A stretch of 56,265 nt of DNA from Caviibacterium pharyngocola (GCF_002795405.1 NZ_PHGZ01000010.1:1-56265), one strand, 5' to 3'; positions 40,252 to 49,852 are shown, counted from the stretch's first letter. Translations and numbers: made by a program. Notes: a model not told the origin generated them from the letters alone.

Positions 40252-42759
40252 TTATGTTAACGCCGAACGGCTGTGAAAGGGTACGATCTTCACGCCGTCG
40301 CCGTTCGGTAATAATTGATAAAATTGCGGATAATTAAAATTACGTTGGACGATTTTATACGGATTATCGTTTCCGTCCAATCCCGCAGACTGATAAATGT
40401 GATTTATCTCGCGGATTTTTTGTTCTTTTTCGCCTTCACAATGACGATAAATCTCGATTCGGTTCGCTTCGTCCAAAATATAAACGTTAAAGGATTTGTT
40501 CGGATTATCCTCAAAAAAGAACTGTAAAAAGCCTTCGCTGGCAAAAGCGTCGATTTCATAAGGATATTGTTTCCGATTCGCCAACACCGCCGCTTCTTTT
40601 TCTTCGATGGCGTTTTGCAATTCCGTGTCGAATTCGTCGTTATTTAAAATCGACGTGTTATGAATTTCTTGCAAGCTGATACCGCGTTCTTCAAAAAAGA
40701 ATTGCCAGTTTTTACCCGCCACGCGCAATAAATTATTTTGCGGCGCGTCGCGCGCACCGATTTGAATACCGATACATTTTTGAATAAGTGCGGTCACAAT
40801 ATTGCGCAAAGTATTTTGATAATAACGGCTGTAACAGAAAACATTCACCGATTTCGGCGGTGCCGAACCGCGATAAATTTTGTTCGACAGCACTTTCAAC
40901 GCCAATAAAATCGCATTCGGGCCTTCAAAATGCAGGGTGCGAATTTCGTTCCAAAGATTGCGGTAAGTTAAATCGATACTGCCGACCAAACTTTCTTCCG
41001 CCGGCCCGAAGCTGAACAAATCGCTCGGCACGATGGTCGATTTGTTTTGTAGCAAATGCTGGGTCGGATCCGACGTGAGATTCACCGCCACTACCAAATT
41101 GCGGATTTCACAATTATGGGTTAATTCTTCATTGCCGACCGCCGGCACGTTGACGGATAAAGAAAGGCGCAAATCCGTAACGAAACGGCGTAATGTCTCC
41201 TGACTGACGTTCGGACTGGAAATATGCAAACCGGTACTCGGCGTCAATAAGCGGTTAAAATACGCCCACGACACCAGTTTATTCAAATGCTCGCCGTATT
41301 CGATATAACGCGTATCGGCAAACCCCTGAATATCCGGCGTTTGATTGACCACATACCAGCCGTCTTTAAACAGCTTGTTGTTGCGCACTTCAATAAAGGT
41401 TAAATTTTTCTCGGATAAATCGGCGGAAATCATTCTGTTGAGCAAGGTGATCTTGCCGGGTAATTCTTCAAACGCGGTATAAATTTTTCGAGTTAAAATG
41501 CTGAGATCTTGCGGCATTATGCTGGAATTTACCCGATATTTGCGAGCAAATTGCACCAAATGTCGATAGCTGAACATCAAGAATTTGATCAAATTATTAT
41601 GGCTTTCTTTTACCCGTTTGATTTTCCACGCGGCGCGACCGTTCAATTCGGCGACCAATTCCTGCGACCAACCCCATTCGCGTACCAATTTTTGCAAAGA
41701 TTGAAAACGTCGATTTTTTTCACCGCAGTTCGGATAATATTCGTTGGCTTTGATATAAAAACAGCGACGCAAAAAGTCCAGCCGTTTAAATTCTTTTAGT
41801 TGAATCAAATAACGCGTCGCCCGTTCCAACATCGTTAAATAAGGATCGAAATGATGCTGCGTATCGCCGGCAAGCAACGCACGCTTAAATTCTTGCGCGA
41901 TCAAAAAGGTTTTCGGGTAATCGTGCGAATAGGTTTCCAACAACAAAATTTTTAATACGGATTTATAAGGCGCGTCGATTCCTTTATATAATTGCCATAA
42001 ACTCGCACCGAAATATTCGTTGGCGGAAAACGCGCCGAGCCCGCCGAAATCCACCCAATCCTCGCGGCGAATAATATTTTCGCGCACCAAGCGTTCCGTT
42101 TCGCGCTCGTAATCTTGCTCGTTTTCCACCGCCAAATGCAGCCACAATAAAGGCTTGCCCGCCAATCGCACGGCGGAACGGTAAAATTCGTCCAACAGCA
42201 ACATATTTTGCGCCGATCCGCAATTATCCGCGGTGAGCGGCTCGCTATAACGAAAACAGCGGAAACGTTGTTCGTCCATTAAATACAGATTAATTTCCAC
42301 ATTCTGTTGAAGCGCCCATTGTTGTAGCAGCTCGAATTTTTGCGCCAGCAAATTGCGCTGCGCGCGATCTAAATCGGGCTGATGACACACCCAAATATCC
42401 AGATCCGAACTCGGCGTTTGACTGAGCGAGGCAATACTGCCCATTATATACACGCCTAAAATCAGCGCCGAAGTGCGGTGAGAAATACTTGCGTTTTTTC
42501 TCTTAAAGCGCGCAAATTCTTCCTTACCGAGCAGCTCGGCAAGATACCGAGTTTGATCGTCGGACAAGGTAAAATCGGCGATGCCTTGCGGAGCGTTTTC
42601 CACATAGCCCGGCAAGTGCGGATGATTGAGGTGTAGCAAGGGCGCGATCACTTGAAAAACCAAGCGAAACGATTCGGACGTGCCGTCAAGCGCGCGTTCG
42701 ATACGCAGCTTATCAAGACGTTCGACTTGTTCTTTTGCGCGATTCAGATCGTAATTCAA
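40252..42759 (-). CDS. cyaA: Class I adenylate cyclase, probable TTG start
   Basis: Makes cAMP, the CRP coactivator, and is controlled by the PTS in enteric bacteria. I start at TTG 42757-42759 (NYDLNRAKEQVERLDKLRIERAL), giving 835 residues. An ATG 29 codons upstream (42846) is in frame, but that N-terminal stretch has no family match and overlaps the likely -10 element. E. coli cyaA also starts with TTG. The catalytic domain (about 1-480) shows IMGSIASLSQTPSSDLDIWVCH, with the G-S plus D-x-D nucleotidyltransferase pattern. The C-terminal regulatory half ends FYQLLPNGDGVKIVPFHSRSAL. It is divergent from hemC and followed by narP. Confidence 0.92.
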   Translation of the reverse strand: MNYDLNRAKEQVERLDKLRIERALDGTSESFRLVFQVIAPLLHLNHPHLPGYVENAPQGIADFTLSDDQTRYLAELLGKEEFARFKRKNASISHRTSALILGVYIMGSIASLSQTPSSDLDIWVCHQPDLDRAQRNLLAQKFELLQQWALQQNVEINLYLMDEQRFRCFRYSEPLTADNCGSAQNMLLLDEFYRSAVRLAGKPLLWLHLAVENEQDYERETERLVRENIIRREDWVDFGGLGAFSANEYFGASLWQLYKGIDAPYKSVLKILLLETYSHDYPKTFLIAQEFKRALLAGDTQHHFDPYLTMLERATRYLIQLKEFKRLDFLRRCFYIKANEYYPNCGEKNRRFQSLQKLVREWGWSQELVAELNGRAAWKIKRVKESHNNLIKFLMFSYRHLVQFARKYRVNSSIMPQDLSILTRKIYTAFEELPGKITLLNRMISADLSEKNLTFIEVRNNKLFKDGWYVVNQTPDIQGFADTRYIEYGEHLNKLVSWAYFNRLLTPSTGLHISSPNVSQETLRRFVTDLRLSLSVNVPAVGNEELTHNCEIRNLVVAVNLTSDPTQHLLQNKSTIVPSDLFSFGPAEESLVGSIDLTYRNLWNEIRTLHFEGPNAILLALKVLSNKIYRGSAPPKSVNVFCYSRYYQNTLRNIVTALIQKCIGIQIGARDAPQNNLLRVAGKNWQFFFEERGISLQEIHNTSILNNDEFDTELQNAIEEKEAAVLANRKQYPYEIDAFASEGFLQFFFEDNPNKSFNVYILDEANRIEIYRHCEGEKEQKIREINHIYQSAGLDGNDNPYKIVQRNFNYPQFYQLLPNGDGVKIVPFHSRSALT

Positions 42760-42844
42760 CTTATATCCGGAATAGATTGGAAGGGTAATAAACCACTGAT
42801 AATAATTAACGATATATCGCCGCCACGGAAACCTTCCGCCGTAC

Positions 42845-42873
42845 AATAATCACTCCGCATAACTTAGGGTCAA
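42845..42873 (-). promoter_or_regulatory. Probable cyaA promoter
   Basis: On the minus strand, TTGACC (42868-42873), a 17-base spacer, then ATTATT (42845-42850). Transcription would start near 42838, about 80 bases before the TTG start codon. Confidence 0.5.
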
Positions 42874-42919
42874 TACTCTACCATTTGCCCTAAATTAAAG
42901 CAAAAAATTTAAATGGAAA

Positions 42920-42948
42920 CTGACATTTTCCGACAACAATGATAGGAT
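42920..42948 (+). promoter_or_regulatory. Probable hemC promoter
   Basis: CTGACA (42920-42925), a 17-base spacer and TAGGAT (42943-42948). Transcription would start near 42955, about 27 bases before the hemC start. Confidence 0.55.
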
Positions 42949-42981
42949 AAGGGCTATTATTGATATAAAGCGATCGGATTT

Positions 42982-43914
42982 ATGATGATGACCAATCTGT
43001 TAAAAATTGCCACCCGCCAAAGCCCGCTTGCCTTGTGGCAAGCCGATTACGTTAAAGATCGACTACAGGCGTTATATCCCGATTTGCGCGTCGAATTAGT
43101 CCCGATGGTCACGAAAGGCGACGTAATTTTAGACACGCCGCTTGCTAAAATCGGCGGCAAAGGTTTGTTTGTCAAAGAATTGGAACACGCATTACTAAAC
43201 GGCGACGCCGATATTGCCGTACATTCGATGAAAGACGTGCCGATGCAATTTCCGGCAGGTTTAGGCTTGAGCGTCATTTGCCAACGCGAAGATCCGCGCG
43301 ACGCTTTCGTGTCGAATTCTTACCGCACTTTGGCGGAATTGCCGCAAGGCGCGGTTGTCGGCACTTCCAGTTTGCGTCGCCAATGTCAGCTTAAAACGCT
43401 ACATCCCGATTTGGATATTCGCTCTTTGCGCGGCAATGTGGGTACGCGTTTAAGTAAATTGGATAACGGCGACTACGACGCGATTATCCTCGCTTCCGCC
43501 GGTTTAATTCGCTTAGGTCTGCGCGAACGGATCGCTTCGTTTATCGATACGCAAATTTCCCTTCCCGCCGCCGGACAAGGCGCCGTAGGGATCGAATGTC
43601 GTATCGACGATCAACGCGTACAAGATTTATTAGCCCCGCTTGCCGATCAAGAAACCACTTATTGCGTCTTGGCGGAGCGAGCGATGAATAACCGCTTACA
43701 AGGCGGTTGCCAAGTGCCTATCGGCGGCTATGCCGTGATTCAAGACGGCGAATTATATCTGCGCGCGCTGGTCGGTGCGTTAGACGGCAGTCGAATTATC
43801 CGCGCCGAAGGAAAAAGTGCGGTGGAAAATGCCGAAAAATTAGGCGAACAAATTGCGCAACAACTTTTAGCGCAAGGCGCCGATGTGATTTTAAACGCGG
43901 TTTATCAAGAATAA
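42982..43914 (+). CDS. hemC: Porphobilinogen deaminase (hydroxymethylbilane synthase)
   Basis: Joins four porphobilinogen molecules into hydroxymethylbilane in heme synthesis. The 310 residues carry [15 protein letters not shown], the catalytic region KDVPMQF, and Cys243 in [13 protein letters not shown], which binds the dipyrromethane cofactor (Cys242 in E. coli). The start is one of three consecutive or near Met codons (MMMTNLL). First gene of hemCDXY, divergent from cyaA. Two uptake signals inside. Confidence 0.97.
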   Translation: MMMTNLLKIATRQSPLALWQADYVKDRLQALYPDLRVELVPMVTKGDVILDTPLAKIGGKGLFVKELEHALLNGDADIAVHSMKDVPMQFPAGLGLSVICQREDPRDAFVSNSYRTLAELPQGAVVGTSSLRRQCQLKTLHPDLDIRSLRGNVGTRLSKLDNGDYDAIILASAGLIRLGLRERIASFIDTQISLPAAGQGAVGIECRIDDQRVQDLLAPLADQETTYCVLAERAMNNRLQGGCQVPIGGYAVIQDGELYLRALVGALDGSRIIRAEGKSAVENAEKLGEQIAQQLLAQGADVILNAVYQE

Positions 43915-43929
43915 ACGGAGAGCCTCACA

Positions 43930-44676
43930 ATGGCAGTTCTCATCACCCGCCCGGACGAACGCGGCAAACAATTAGTCGAAATGCTTCACAAAGCGGGCAT
44001 TCCGGCGATTCATTTACCGTTATTTTCTATCGAAAGCGGCAGCGAACTCAACGACTTGCCGAATAAGCTCAATCAGTTAAAAAACGGCGATTATGTATTC
44101 GCCGTGTCAAAAAACGCGGTGGATTACGCGGCGCAAACATTGCGCAACGCCGGCTTCCACTGGCGCAATGATTTACATTACTTTACGGTCGGAATGCGAA
44201 CCGCCGAATATTTTTCCAGTCAAACCGAACAGGTCGTTTATTATCCTTGCGTTTCGGAAAACAGCGAAGGCTTGCTGGATTTACCCGCAATGCAAACATT
44301 AAACGACAAACAAATTCTGATTTTGCGCGGCAACGGCGGACGCGAACTATTCTCGGAACAAGCGGAAAAACGCGGAGCGACGATTGACACCGCGGAATGT
44401 TACCGACGCGTGCCCATCGCCTATAATAATGTCGAACAAACCAGTATTTGCAAACGTGCCGGCGTGCAAACCGTGGTCGCGACCAGTATGGAAATTTTGT
44501 TGTATCTTATGGATTTTGTGCCGGAAAACGAACATAATTGGTTAAAAAGTTGCCGCCTGATTACGGTCAGTCGTCGCATTGCGCGATTCGCCGTAAAATC
44601 CGGTTGGACGAATGTGGTCGTCTCGCCGCGAGCGGATAATCAATCGTTATTACAAACTTTATTGCAATCCCATTGA
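43930..44676 (+). CDS. hemD: Uroporphyrinogen-III synthase
   Basis: Closes hydroxymethylbilane and inverts ring D to give uroporphyrinogen III. The 248-residue protein has the usual low-conservation HemD pattern: VLITRPDERGKQLVEMLHKAGI at the start, FAVSKNAVDYAAQTL, ILILRGNGGRELF near residue 140, and VVATSMEILLYLMDFV near 190. It follows hemC by 15 bases; the same order is found in E. coli. Confidence 0.93.
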   Translation: MAVLITRPDERGKQLVEMLHKAGIPAIHLPLFSIESGSELNDLPNKLNQLKNGDYVFAVSKNAVDYAAQTLRNAGFHWRNDLHYFTVGMRTAEYFSSQTEQVVYYPCVSENSEGLLDLPAMQTLNDKQILILRGNGGRELFSEQAEKRGATIDTAECYRRVPIAYNNVEQTSICKRAGVQTVVATSMEILLYLMDFVPENEHNWLKSCRLITVSRRIARFAVKSGWTNVVVSPRADNQSLLQTLLQSH

Positions 44677-44715
44677 ATTGCATTTAATTCTCAATAATCG
44701 TGAAGGAATACATTT

Positions 44716-46110
44716 ATGGCTGAAAACAACGCAACAACGTCCGAAAACAATGAAGTGCCCGAAACGGAGAACAACGGCGCAGAAAGCGCGCAAAATTTAA
44801 CGTCGCCGGAAAGCGAAAACGCCTCGTCCGTCGATGCCTTACAGGTTGATAATACGGAGGAAAAAAACGCCGTGGAAAATACTCAAACTCAAGTTCAAGC
44901 ATCCAAACCGGAAACCGTCGTGATCAAAAAAGGCGGCTCAGGTTTAGCGTTATTAGCGATTCTGATCGCGCTCGGTGTCGGCGGCGCGGGCTATTATTTC
45001 GGTCAGCAACAAGTGCAAGAATTTCAACAAAAACTGACCGCACTTGAAAGTCAAATCGGAGCTTTACCGGCTGTGCCGAAAAATATCGCAGCAACCAATC
45101 CGGCGGAATTAGAACAAGCACGCGCGCAAATCGCGCAATTAGCCGATAACACGCAATCCACCGTCGGCAAATTGGAGCGTTTGGAAAAAGAATTATCCCT
45201 TAAAGATCAAGCCATTAACGCCTTACAAACGCAAATCAATCGTTTAAGTTCCGAAACCAAAGCGGAACAGCCGAACGATTGGCTATTGTCGGAAGCGGAC
45301 TTTTTATTAAACAATGCGTTGCGTAAATTGGTATTGGATAACGATGTGGATACCGCCGTTTCTTTGTTAAAAGTTTCCGACGAAACCTTGGAAAAAGTCA
45401 CGGATCCGCGCGTAGTTGCCGTGCGCACGGCAATTAATAGCGACTTAAAACAATTATTATCGGTGAATAATGTGGATCAAAACGCGATTATGCAACGTTT
45501 GTCGCGTTTGGCGAACAACCTCGACGAATTGACCGTATTAAACGTGAATTTTGACGAACCGAATAACGGATTAAGCGATTCCTTAGACGATTGGAAAGAA
45601 AATGCGGAAAAAAGCGCCACCTCGTTTTTAAATCATTTTATTCGCATTACGCCGCGGGATAAGGAAACTAAAGCCTTATTAGCGCCGAACCAAGACGTTT
45701 ATTTACGCGAAAATATCCGCTTGCGCTTGCAGTTGGCGATTATGGCGGTGCCGCGTCAACAAAACGAATTGTATAAACAATCTTTGGAAACCGTGGCGTC
45801 TTGGGTGAGAAGCTATTTCGATACCAACACGGAAATTGCACAAGACTTCTTAAAAGAAATCGACGATCTGGCGGATCAATCCATTTATGTGGACACGCCG
45901 AGCCAACTTAACAGCTTGAATGTTTTGGATAAATTGCTCAATAAACAACCGCAAGAAGTGCAAAAAATCGAAATTTCCGTCGATAAAGCAATAACGGAAG
46001 AAGCTAACGACACGGCGAAAGAAGAAAAAGCGGAAGAAACTCCGGCGAAAGCGGACGAACCACCTGCGGAAAATGCACCTGCCGAACAGCCGTCGCAACA
46101 GCAACAGTAG
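44716..46110 (+). CDS. hemX: HemX, membrane protein of the heme operon
   Basis: Annotated in many genomes as uroporphyrinogen-III C-methyltransferase, but it lacks the methyltransferase fold; its role is not established. The 464 residues have an acidic N-terminus, one transmembrane helix (about 74-95, GSGLALLAILIALGVGGAGYYFG), a coiled coil (about 98-170), and a periplasmic domain with PNDWLLSEADFLLNNALRKL. The tail (about 420-464) is low-complexity, rich in Glu, Ala, Pro and Gln. Third gene of hemCDXY. Confidence 0.9.
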   Translation: MAENNATTSENNEVPETENNGAESAQNLTSPESENASSVDALQVDNTEEKNAVENTQTQVQASKPETVVIKKGGSGLALLAILIALGVGGAGYYFGQQQVQEFQQKLTALESQIGALPAVPKNIAATNPAELEQARAQIAQLADNTQSTVGKLERLEKELSLKDQAINALQTQINRLSSETKAEQPNDWLLSEADFLLNNALRKLVLDNDVDTAVSLLKVSDETLEKVTDPRVVAVRTAINSDLKQLLSVNNVDQNAIMQRLSRLANNLDELTVLNVNFDEPNNGLSDSLDDWKENAEKSATSFLNHFIRITPRDKETKALLAPNQDVYLRENIRLRLQLAIMAVPRQQNELYKQSLETVASWVRSYFDTNTEIAQDFLKEIDDLADQSIYVDTPSQLNSLNVLDKLLNKQPQEVQKIEISVDKAITEEANDTAKEEKAEETPAKADEPPAENAPAEQPSQQQQ

Positions 46111-46122
46111 GAGAAATAGATT

Positions 46123-47394
46123 ATGTTTAGAACACTGTTTTTAATGCTGGTGCTACTTGCCGGATTAATCGCCGGGCCGTATCTTTCCGGCAAACAAGGT
46201 TATGTGCTGATTGAAACCGGCTCTTACAGCATTGAGATGTCAATTACCACCTTAGTGGTTTTCTTCGTCATCGCAATGGCAATCGTTTATGCCGTCGAAT
46301 GGGTCGTCACTCGCTTCTTCCGCTTAAGCAGCAATACTTACGGCTGGTTCTCCCGCCGCAAACGCATTAAAGCGCAAAAACAAACCCTCGAAGGGCTAAT
46401 GCGAATGAACGAGGGCGATTATTCGAAAGCGGAAAAATTAATCGGCAAAAACGCCAAACATTCCGACGAACCGATTTTAAACTTCATTAAAGCGGCGGAA
46501 GCGGCGCAACAACGTGGCGACGATTTCAGCGCAAATAATTATCTTATCCAAGCCACCGAATTGGCGGGTACGGATAATTTGGTGGTTGAAATCGCGCGCA
46601 CCCGTATTTTGTTACAACAAAATAAATTGCCGGCGGCGAGAAGCTCGGTGGATAGCTTGTTAGTAATGACCCATCGCAATAAAGAAGTGCTTAAACTTGC
46701 GGTTGAAATTTATTTAAGATCAAAAGCTTATCAAGCGCTAGATAAAATCTTGGATCAAATCGAAAATTCGGGTTTATATTCGCCGACGGAATTCGTCGAA
46801 CTGCAACATCAAGTCGAAGACGGCTTGTTGGATGAAAAAATGAACGAAGAAGGCGTGGACGGTTTACTTGAATGGTGGGACAACCAATCGCGTAAACGTC
46901 GCAATGATCTTTATGTTAAAGTCGGTTTAATCAGCCGTTTGATTGACTGTAACGATCACGAAAGTGCGGCGGAACTTGCCGTAGAAGCGCTGAAAAAAGT
47001 CGATGATCACAGCCCGCTCAGCCAACAACTTTGTCGCCAAATTACCCGTTTGCAGCCAAGCGATAACAGCAAATTGCTCAAATTGGTGGAAAAACGCATT
47101 AAACAAGCAGGTGAAAATCAATGTTGTTGTATGAATCGCGCATTAGGTTATCTCTATGTGCGCAATAACGAGTTTGCCAAAGCAAGCAATGCGTTTAAGA
47201 AAGTGATTGAGAAAAAAGATCACCTCGAACCGCACGACATTACGATGGCAACCTATGTTTTCGAACAAAACGGTGACATAGAAGCGGCGCGTCAATTACG
47301 CGAAGAAAGTTTGAAATCGGCAATGTCCGTTCAAGACGTCCCGCAACCGGAAAAAGAAACGGAAACCGATAATCTTATGTTAGAACGAAAATAA
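46123..47394 (+). CDS. hemY: HemY, heme operon TPR membrane protein
   Basis: Inner-membrane protein of the HemY_N / TPR family associated with late heme synthesis, not the protoporphyrinogen oxidase also called HemY in Gram-positives. Two N-terminal membrane helices (about 1-20 and 41-62) are followed by TPR-like helices ([16 protein letters not shown] and [20 protein letters not shown]) to the end at residue 423. It follows hemX by 12 bases and ends the operon before a terminator. Confidence 0.92.
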   Translation: MFRTLFLMLVLLAGLIAGPYLSGKQGYVLIETGSYSIEMSITTLVVFFVIAMAIVYAVEWVVTRFFRLSSNTYGWFSRRKRIKAQKQTLEGLMRMNEGDYSKAEKLIGKNAKHSDEPILNFIKAAEAAQQRGDDFSANNYLIQATELAGTDNLVVEIARTRILLQQNKLPAARSSVDSLLVMTHRNKEVLKLAVEIYLRSKAYQALDKILDQIENSGLYSPTEFVELQHQVEDGLLDEKMNEEGVDGLLEWWDNQSRKRRNDLYVKVGLISRLIDCNDHESAAELAVEALKKVDDHSPLSQQLCRQITRLQPSDNSKLLKLVEKRIKQAGENQCCCMNRALGYLYVRNNEFAKASNAFKKVIEKKDHLEPHDITMATYVFEQNGDIEAARQLREESLKSAMSVQDVPQPEKETETDNLMLERK

Positions 47395-47410
47395 CCGTTT
47401 TCAAATAGTC

Positions 47411-47438
47411 AAAATGCCGCATTAATGCGGCATTTTTG
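47411..47438 (+). terminator. hemY terminator
   Basis: AAAATGCCGCAT (47411-47422) pairs with ATGCGGCATTTT (47425-47436), followed by TG; the real loop will be a few bases larger than the two-base gap. Confidence 0.85.
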
Positions 47439-47466
47439 TTATGTTTTGAGTCGGCGTTCAGCAGCA

Positions 47467-47495
47467 AAAAGTGCGGTGAATTTCACCGCACTTTT
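47467..47495. terminator. Uptake-signal hairpin between hemY and nfuA
   Basis: AAAAGTGCGGTGA and TCACCGCACTTTT form a stem with exact uptake signals at 47469-47477 and 47485-47493. It lies between convergent hemY and nfuA, about 30 bases after the hemY terminator, and likely serves nfuA. Confidence 0.7.
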
Positions 47496-47510
47496 CGCCG
47501 AATACCTTTC

Positions 47511-48095
47511 TTAATAATAAGAATGTTCGCCGCGTTGATGTTCGGTGACGTCTTTTGCGCCTTTTAATTCATTCGGGAATAAATCGACCAGTTGTTTTTC
47601 AATGCCGTCTTTCAAGGTGACATCCACCATTGAACAGCCGTTGCAACCACCGCCGAATTGTAACACCGCATAGCCGTCGTCAGTGATTTCGATTAAGGTG
47701 ATATGACCGCCGTGCCCCGCCAACTGCGGGTTAATTTGCGTTTGAATCACATATTCCAAACGTTCGATTAATGGCGCATCATCGGCGACTTTGCGCATTT
47801 TCGCATTCGGCGCTTTCAATGTGAGCTGCGCACCCAATTCTTCTTTAACATAATCGATTTCCGCATCTTCCAAAAACGGCAAACTGATTTCATCGACAAA
47901 AGCGGAAAAAGTCGCATATTGAATTTCCGTATCGCTGGCTTCCACCGCATTCGGCGGGCAATAAGACACGCCGCATTCCGCACCCGGCGTGCCGGGATTT
48001 ACAACAAAAATACGAATGTTCGTACCTTCTTCTTGTTGATCGAGCAGTTTTCTGAAATGCGCTTGCGCCGCGTCTGAAATAGTAATTTGTGGCAT
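47511..48095 (-). CDS. nfuA: Fe-S cluster carrier NfuA
   Basis: Carries a [4Fe-4S] cluster to client proteins, especially under oxidative stress or low iron. The 194 residues have an N-terminal degenerate A-type domain (about 1-95) and a C-terminal Nfu domain with Cys151-x-x-Cys154 ([22 protein letters not shown]), matching Cys149/152 of E. coli. It lies 78 bases after comF in the same direction, an arrangement also seen in E. coli (gntX-nfuA). Confidence 0.95.
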   Translation of the reverse strand: MPQITISDAAQAHFRKLLDQQEEGTNIRIFVVNPGTPGAECGVSYCPPNAVEASDTEIQYATFSAFVDEISLPFLEDAEIDYVKEELGAQLTLKAPNAKMRKVADDAPLIERLEYVIQTQINPQLAGHGGHITLIEITDDGYAVLQFGGGCNGCSMVDVTLKDGIEKQLVDLFPNELKGAKDVTEHQRGEHSYY

Positions 48096-48173
48096 AATAA
48101 AATTCCTCGGTTAATACTTGAGCCGTATTGTCGGAATAATACTCTCTGCCGGACTTTTTTTCCACCTTTTATT

Positions 48174-48860
48174 TTATGCCCGTGCTAATCCCCACACCTG
48201 AATATGCCGAATACCGCTTTGGCGCAGCTTTTTGGCGATTTCGTTTAAGGTCGAACCCGTAGTGATCACATCGTCCACCAACGCAACGGAGCGATAACCG
48301 TACTGCGCAATGCGTTCGTCAACAACGAATGCGCCGCGTAAATTATTACGCCGCTCTTTAGCGCTGAGCCCGCGCTGTGTCGGTGTGTGTTTCGTCCGTT
48401 TCAGCAAGGCATTATTTTTCGGCAGCGCCAAATAGTTCGCTAATTGTGTTGCCAATAAATCCGCCTGATTATAGCCGCGTCGCCATTGACGAAAATGGTG
48501 TAACGGCACGGGCAAAATCACCTCCGGAAAAGCCAATCGATGACTGCGCCGCGCCTCATAAATCGCGAGCAGCAATAAACGCGCCAAGGTTTTATCCAAC
48601 CAAAACTGTCGTTGAAATTTAAAGCGATGAATCAACACGGAAAGCGGTTCGCTGTAACGCCCGACGATCACCATTTGATCCCAAGCCGGTTCATCGCGTA
48701 AGCAGTTGCCGCAATGTTGCGCATAAACCGACACGGGCGAACCGCAACAGCCGCAATAGGTAAAACGACTGATATTTTTGTTACATTTGCTGCACAAACC
48801 GTGCGAGGCAATCGCCAGCGTTTTTCCGCATTGCACGCAAGCCGCGCCGAATAAATTCAT
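48174..48860 (-). CDS. comF: Competence protein ComF (phosphoribosyltransferase-like)
   Basis: ComF is needed for transformation in Haemophilus, acting after uptake on DNA in the cytoplasm. The 228 residues have an N-terminal zinc-finger region with CxxC pairs (Cys8/11, Cys23/26, Cys36/38/39, Cys50/53) and a C-terminal PRTase domain with VALVDDVITTGSTLNEIAK (about 192-210). E. coli GntX is the homologue. In H. influenzae comF is the last gene of comABCDEF; here no comE lies upstream, and the gene has its own competence-type CRP site. Confidence 0.92.
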   Translation of the reverse strand: MNLFGAACVQCGKTLAIASHGLCSKCNKNISRFTYCGCCGSPVSVYAQHCGNCLRDEPAWDQMVIVGRYSEPLSVLIHRFKFQRQFWLDKTLARLLLLAIYEARRSHRLAFPEVILPVPLHHFRQWRRGYNQADLLATQLANYLALPKNNALLKRTKHTPTQRGLSAKERRNNLRGAFVVDERIAQYGYRSVALVDDVITTGSTLNEIAKKLRQSGIRHIQVWGLARA

Positions 48861-48941
48861 CTGATTTTTTTACCGCACTTTTTATATTTCCGAGCCATTA
48901 GCATAAAACAAACGCAGTATGATGAAATTTTTTTCGCGAAA

Positions 48942-48963
48942 TTTTACGATCCGGATCGCAATA
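48942..48963. promoter_or_regulatory. CRP-S (Sxy-dependent competence) site upstream of comF
   Basis: A 22-base palindrome with half-sites TTTTACGATC and GATCGCAATA. The core ACGATC-CG-GATCGC has the C-for-T change (GCGA rather than GTGA) typical of Haemophilus CRP-S sites, which need Sxy as well as cAMP-CRP. With TATGCT at 48900-48905 as comF -10, the start is near 48893 and the site is centred about 60 bases upstream. On the other strand it overlaps the -35 region of a promoter (extended -10 TGCTAAAAT, 48965-48973) for the HAD gene. Confidence 0.75.
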
Positions 48964-49005
48964 ATGCTAAAATTTGCCGGAAAAAATTACTATAAGGAGC
49001 ATAAA

Positions 49006-49818
49006 TTGAGTATTCCTAATTATCGCGAACAAATTAAAGCCGTCTTTTTTGATATTGACGAAACCTTATTCGTCAAAAATAAAGCGCATTTGCCCGAAAG
49101 CGTGATTCCGGCGATTCAAAAATTGCACGCAAACGGTATTTTAGTCGGCATTGCAACCGGTCGCGCCCGTTGCAGTTTTCCGGAGAAACTTAATCGCGTG
49201 ATCGAGCAAGAAAATATTGATCTTTTCGTCACAATGAACGGACAATCGGCGACTTATCGCGGCGAAGTGATCGAAAAACATCCGATTCCGACGGAAAAAA
49301 TCGTAAAACTGGTCAACTTCTTTGATCAACACGGCGTCGATTACGCCTTTGTGACAAATGAACAAATTCGTGTCTCGGCGATTACACCGAAATTGCGTCA
49401 CGCCTTTGATCCGATCACCACCAATTACAGCGTGGACAAACATTATTATAACCAACGGGATATTTTCCAAGTGTTGCCTTTTTATGATGAAAGTTTCGAT
49501 CAGGCGGTTGCCGATGCGCATATTTTGGACGGATTAAAAACCGTTCGCTGGCACGAGGATTCCGTGGATATTTTCGATGCGGAAGGATCGAAAGCGCGCG
49601 GCATTGCGGCGGTCGCGAAGCATTTGGGTTTCACAATGGAAAACGTAATGGCGTTCGGCGACGGGCTGAACGATATGGAAATGCTGTCTGCGGTCGGCGT
49701 GGGCGTAGCGATGGGCAATGCGCACGAAAAATTGAAACAAGTCGCAACGCATATCACCGATCACATCGAACAAGACGGTGTTTATAATTTTCTGTTGAAA
49801 GCCGGTTTAATTGACTAG
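49006..49818 (+). CDS. Cof-type HAD-IIB phosphatase, TTG start
   Basis: Sugar-phosphate-type phosphatase of the haloacid dehalogenase superfamily; the substrate is unknown. I start at TTG 49006, where AAGGAG ends six bases upstream, giving 270 residues; the frame is open to 48919 but that extension crosses the promoter region and has no match. Motif I is VFFDIDETL (about 13-21, nucleophile Asp), motif II GIATGRAR, and motif IV MAFGDGLNDMEML with following GVGVAMGNA. It is divergent from comF. Confidence 0.88.
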   Translation: MSIPNYREQIKAVFFDIDETLFVKNKAHLPESVIPAIQKLHANGILVGIATGRARCSFPEKLNRVIEQENIDLFVTMNGQSATYRGEVIEKHPIPTEKIVKLVNFFDQHGVDYAFVTNEQIRVSAITPKLRHAFDPITTNYSVDKHYYNQRDIFQVLPFYDESFDQAVADAHILDGLKTVRWHEDSVDIFDAEGSKARGIAAVAKHLGFTMENVMAFGDGLNDMEMLSAVGVGVAMGNAHEKLKQVATHITDHIEQDGVYNFLLKAGLID

Positions 49819-49829
49819 TTCCACACAAT

Positions 49830-49852
49830 GCGGGCGATTCACGCCCGCTTTC
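49830..49852. terminator. Terminator between the HAD gene and trmN6
   Basis: GCGGGCG (49830-49836), loop ATTCA, CGCCCGC (49842-49848), then TTTCG. It lies between convergent genes. Confidence 0.75.

Noticed and set aside
47411-47495. CRISPR-like or tandem repeat structure
   Set aside because: These are two adjacent terminators, one plain and one of uptake signals; no regular spacers. No CRISPR array was seen anywhere in the window.
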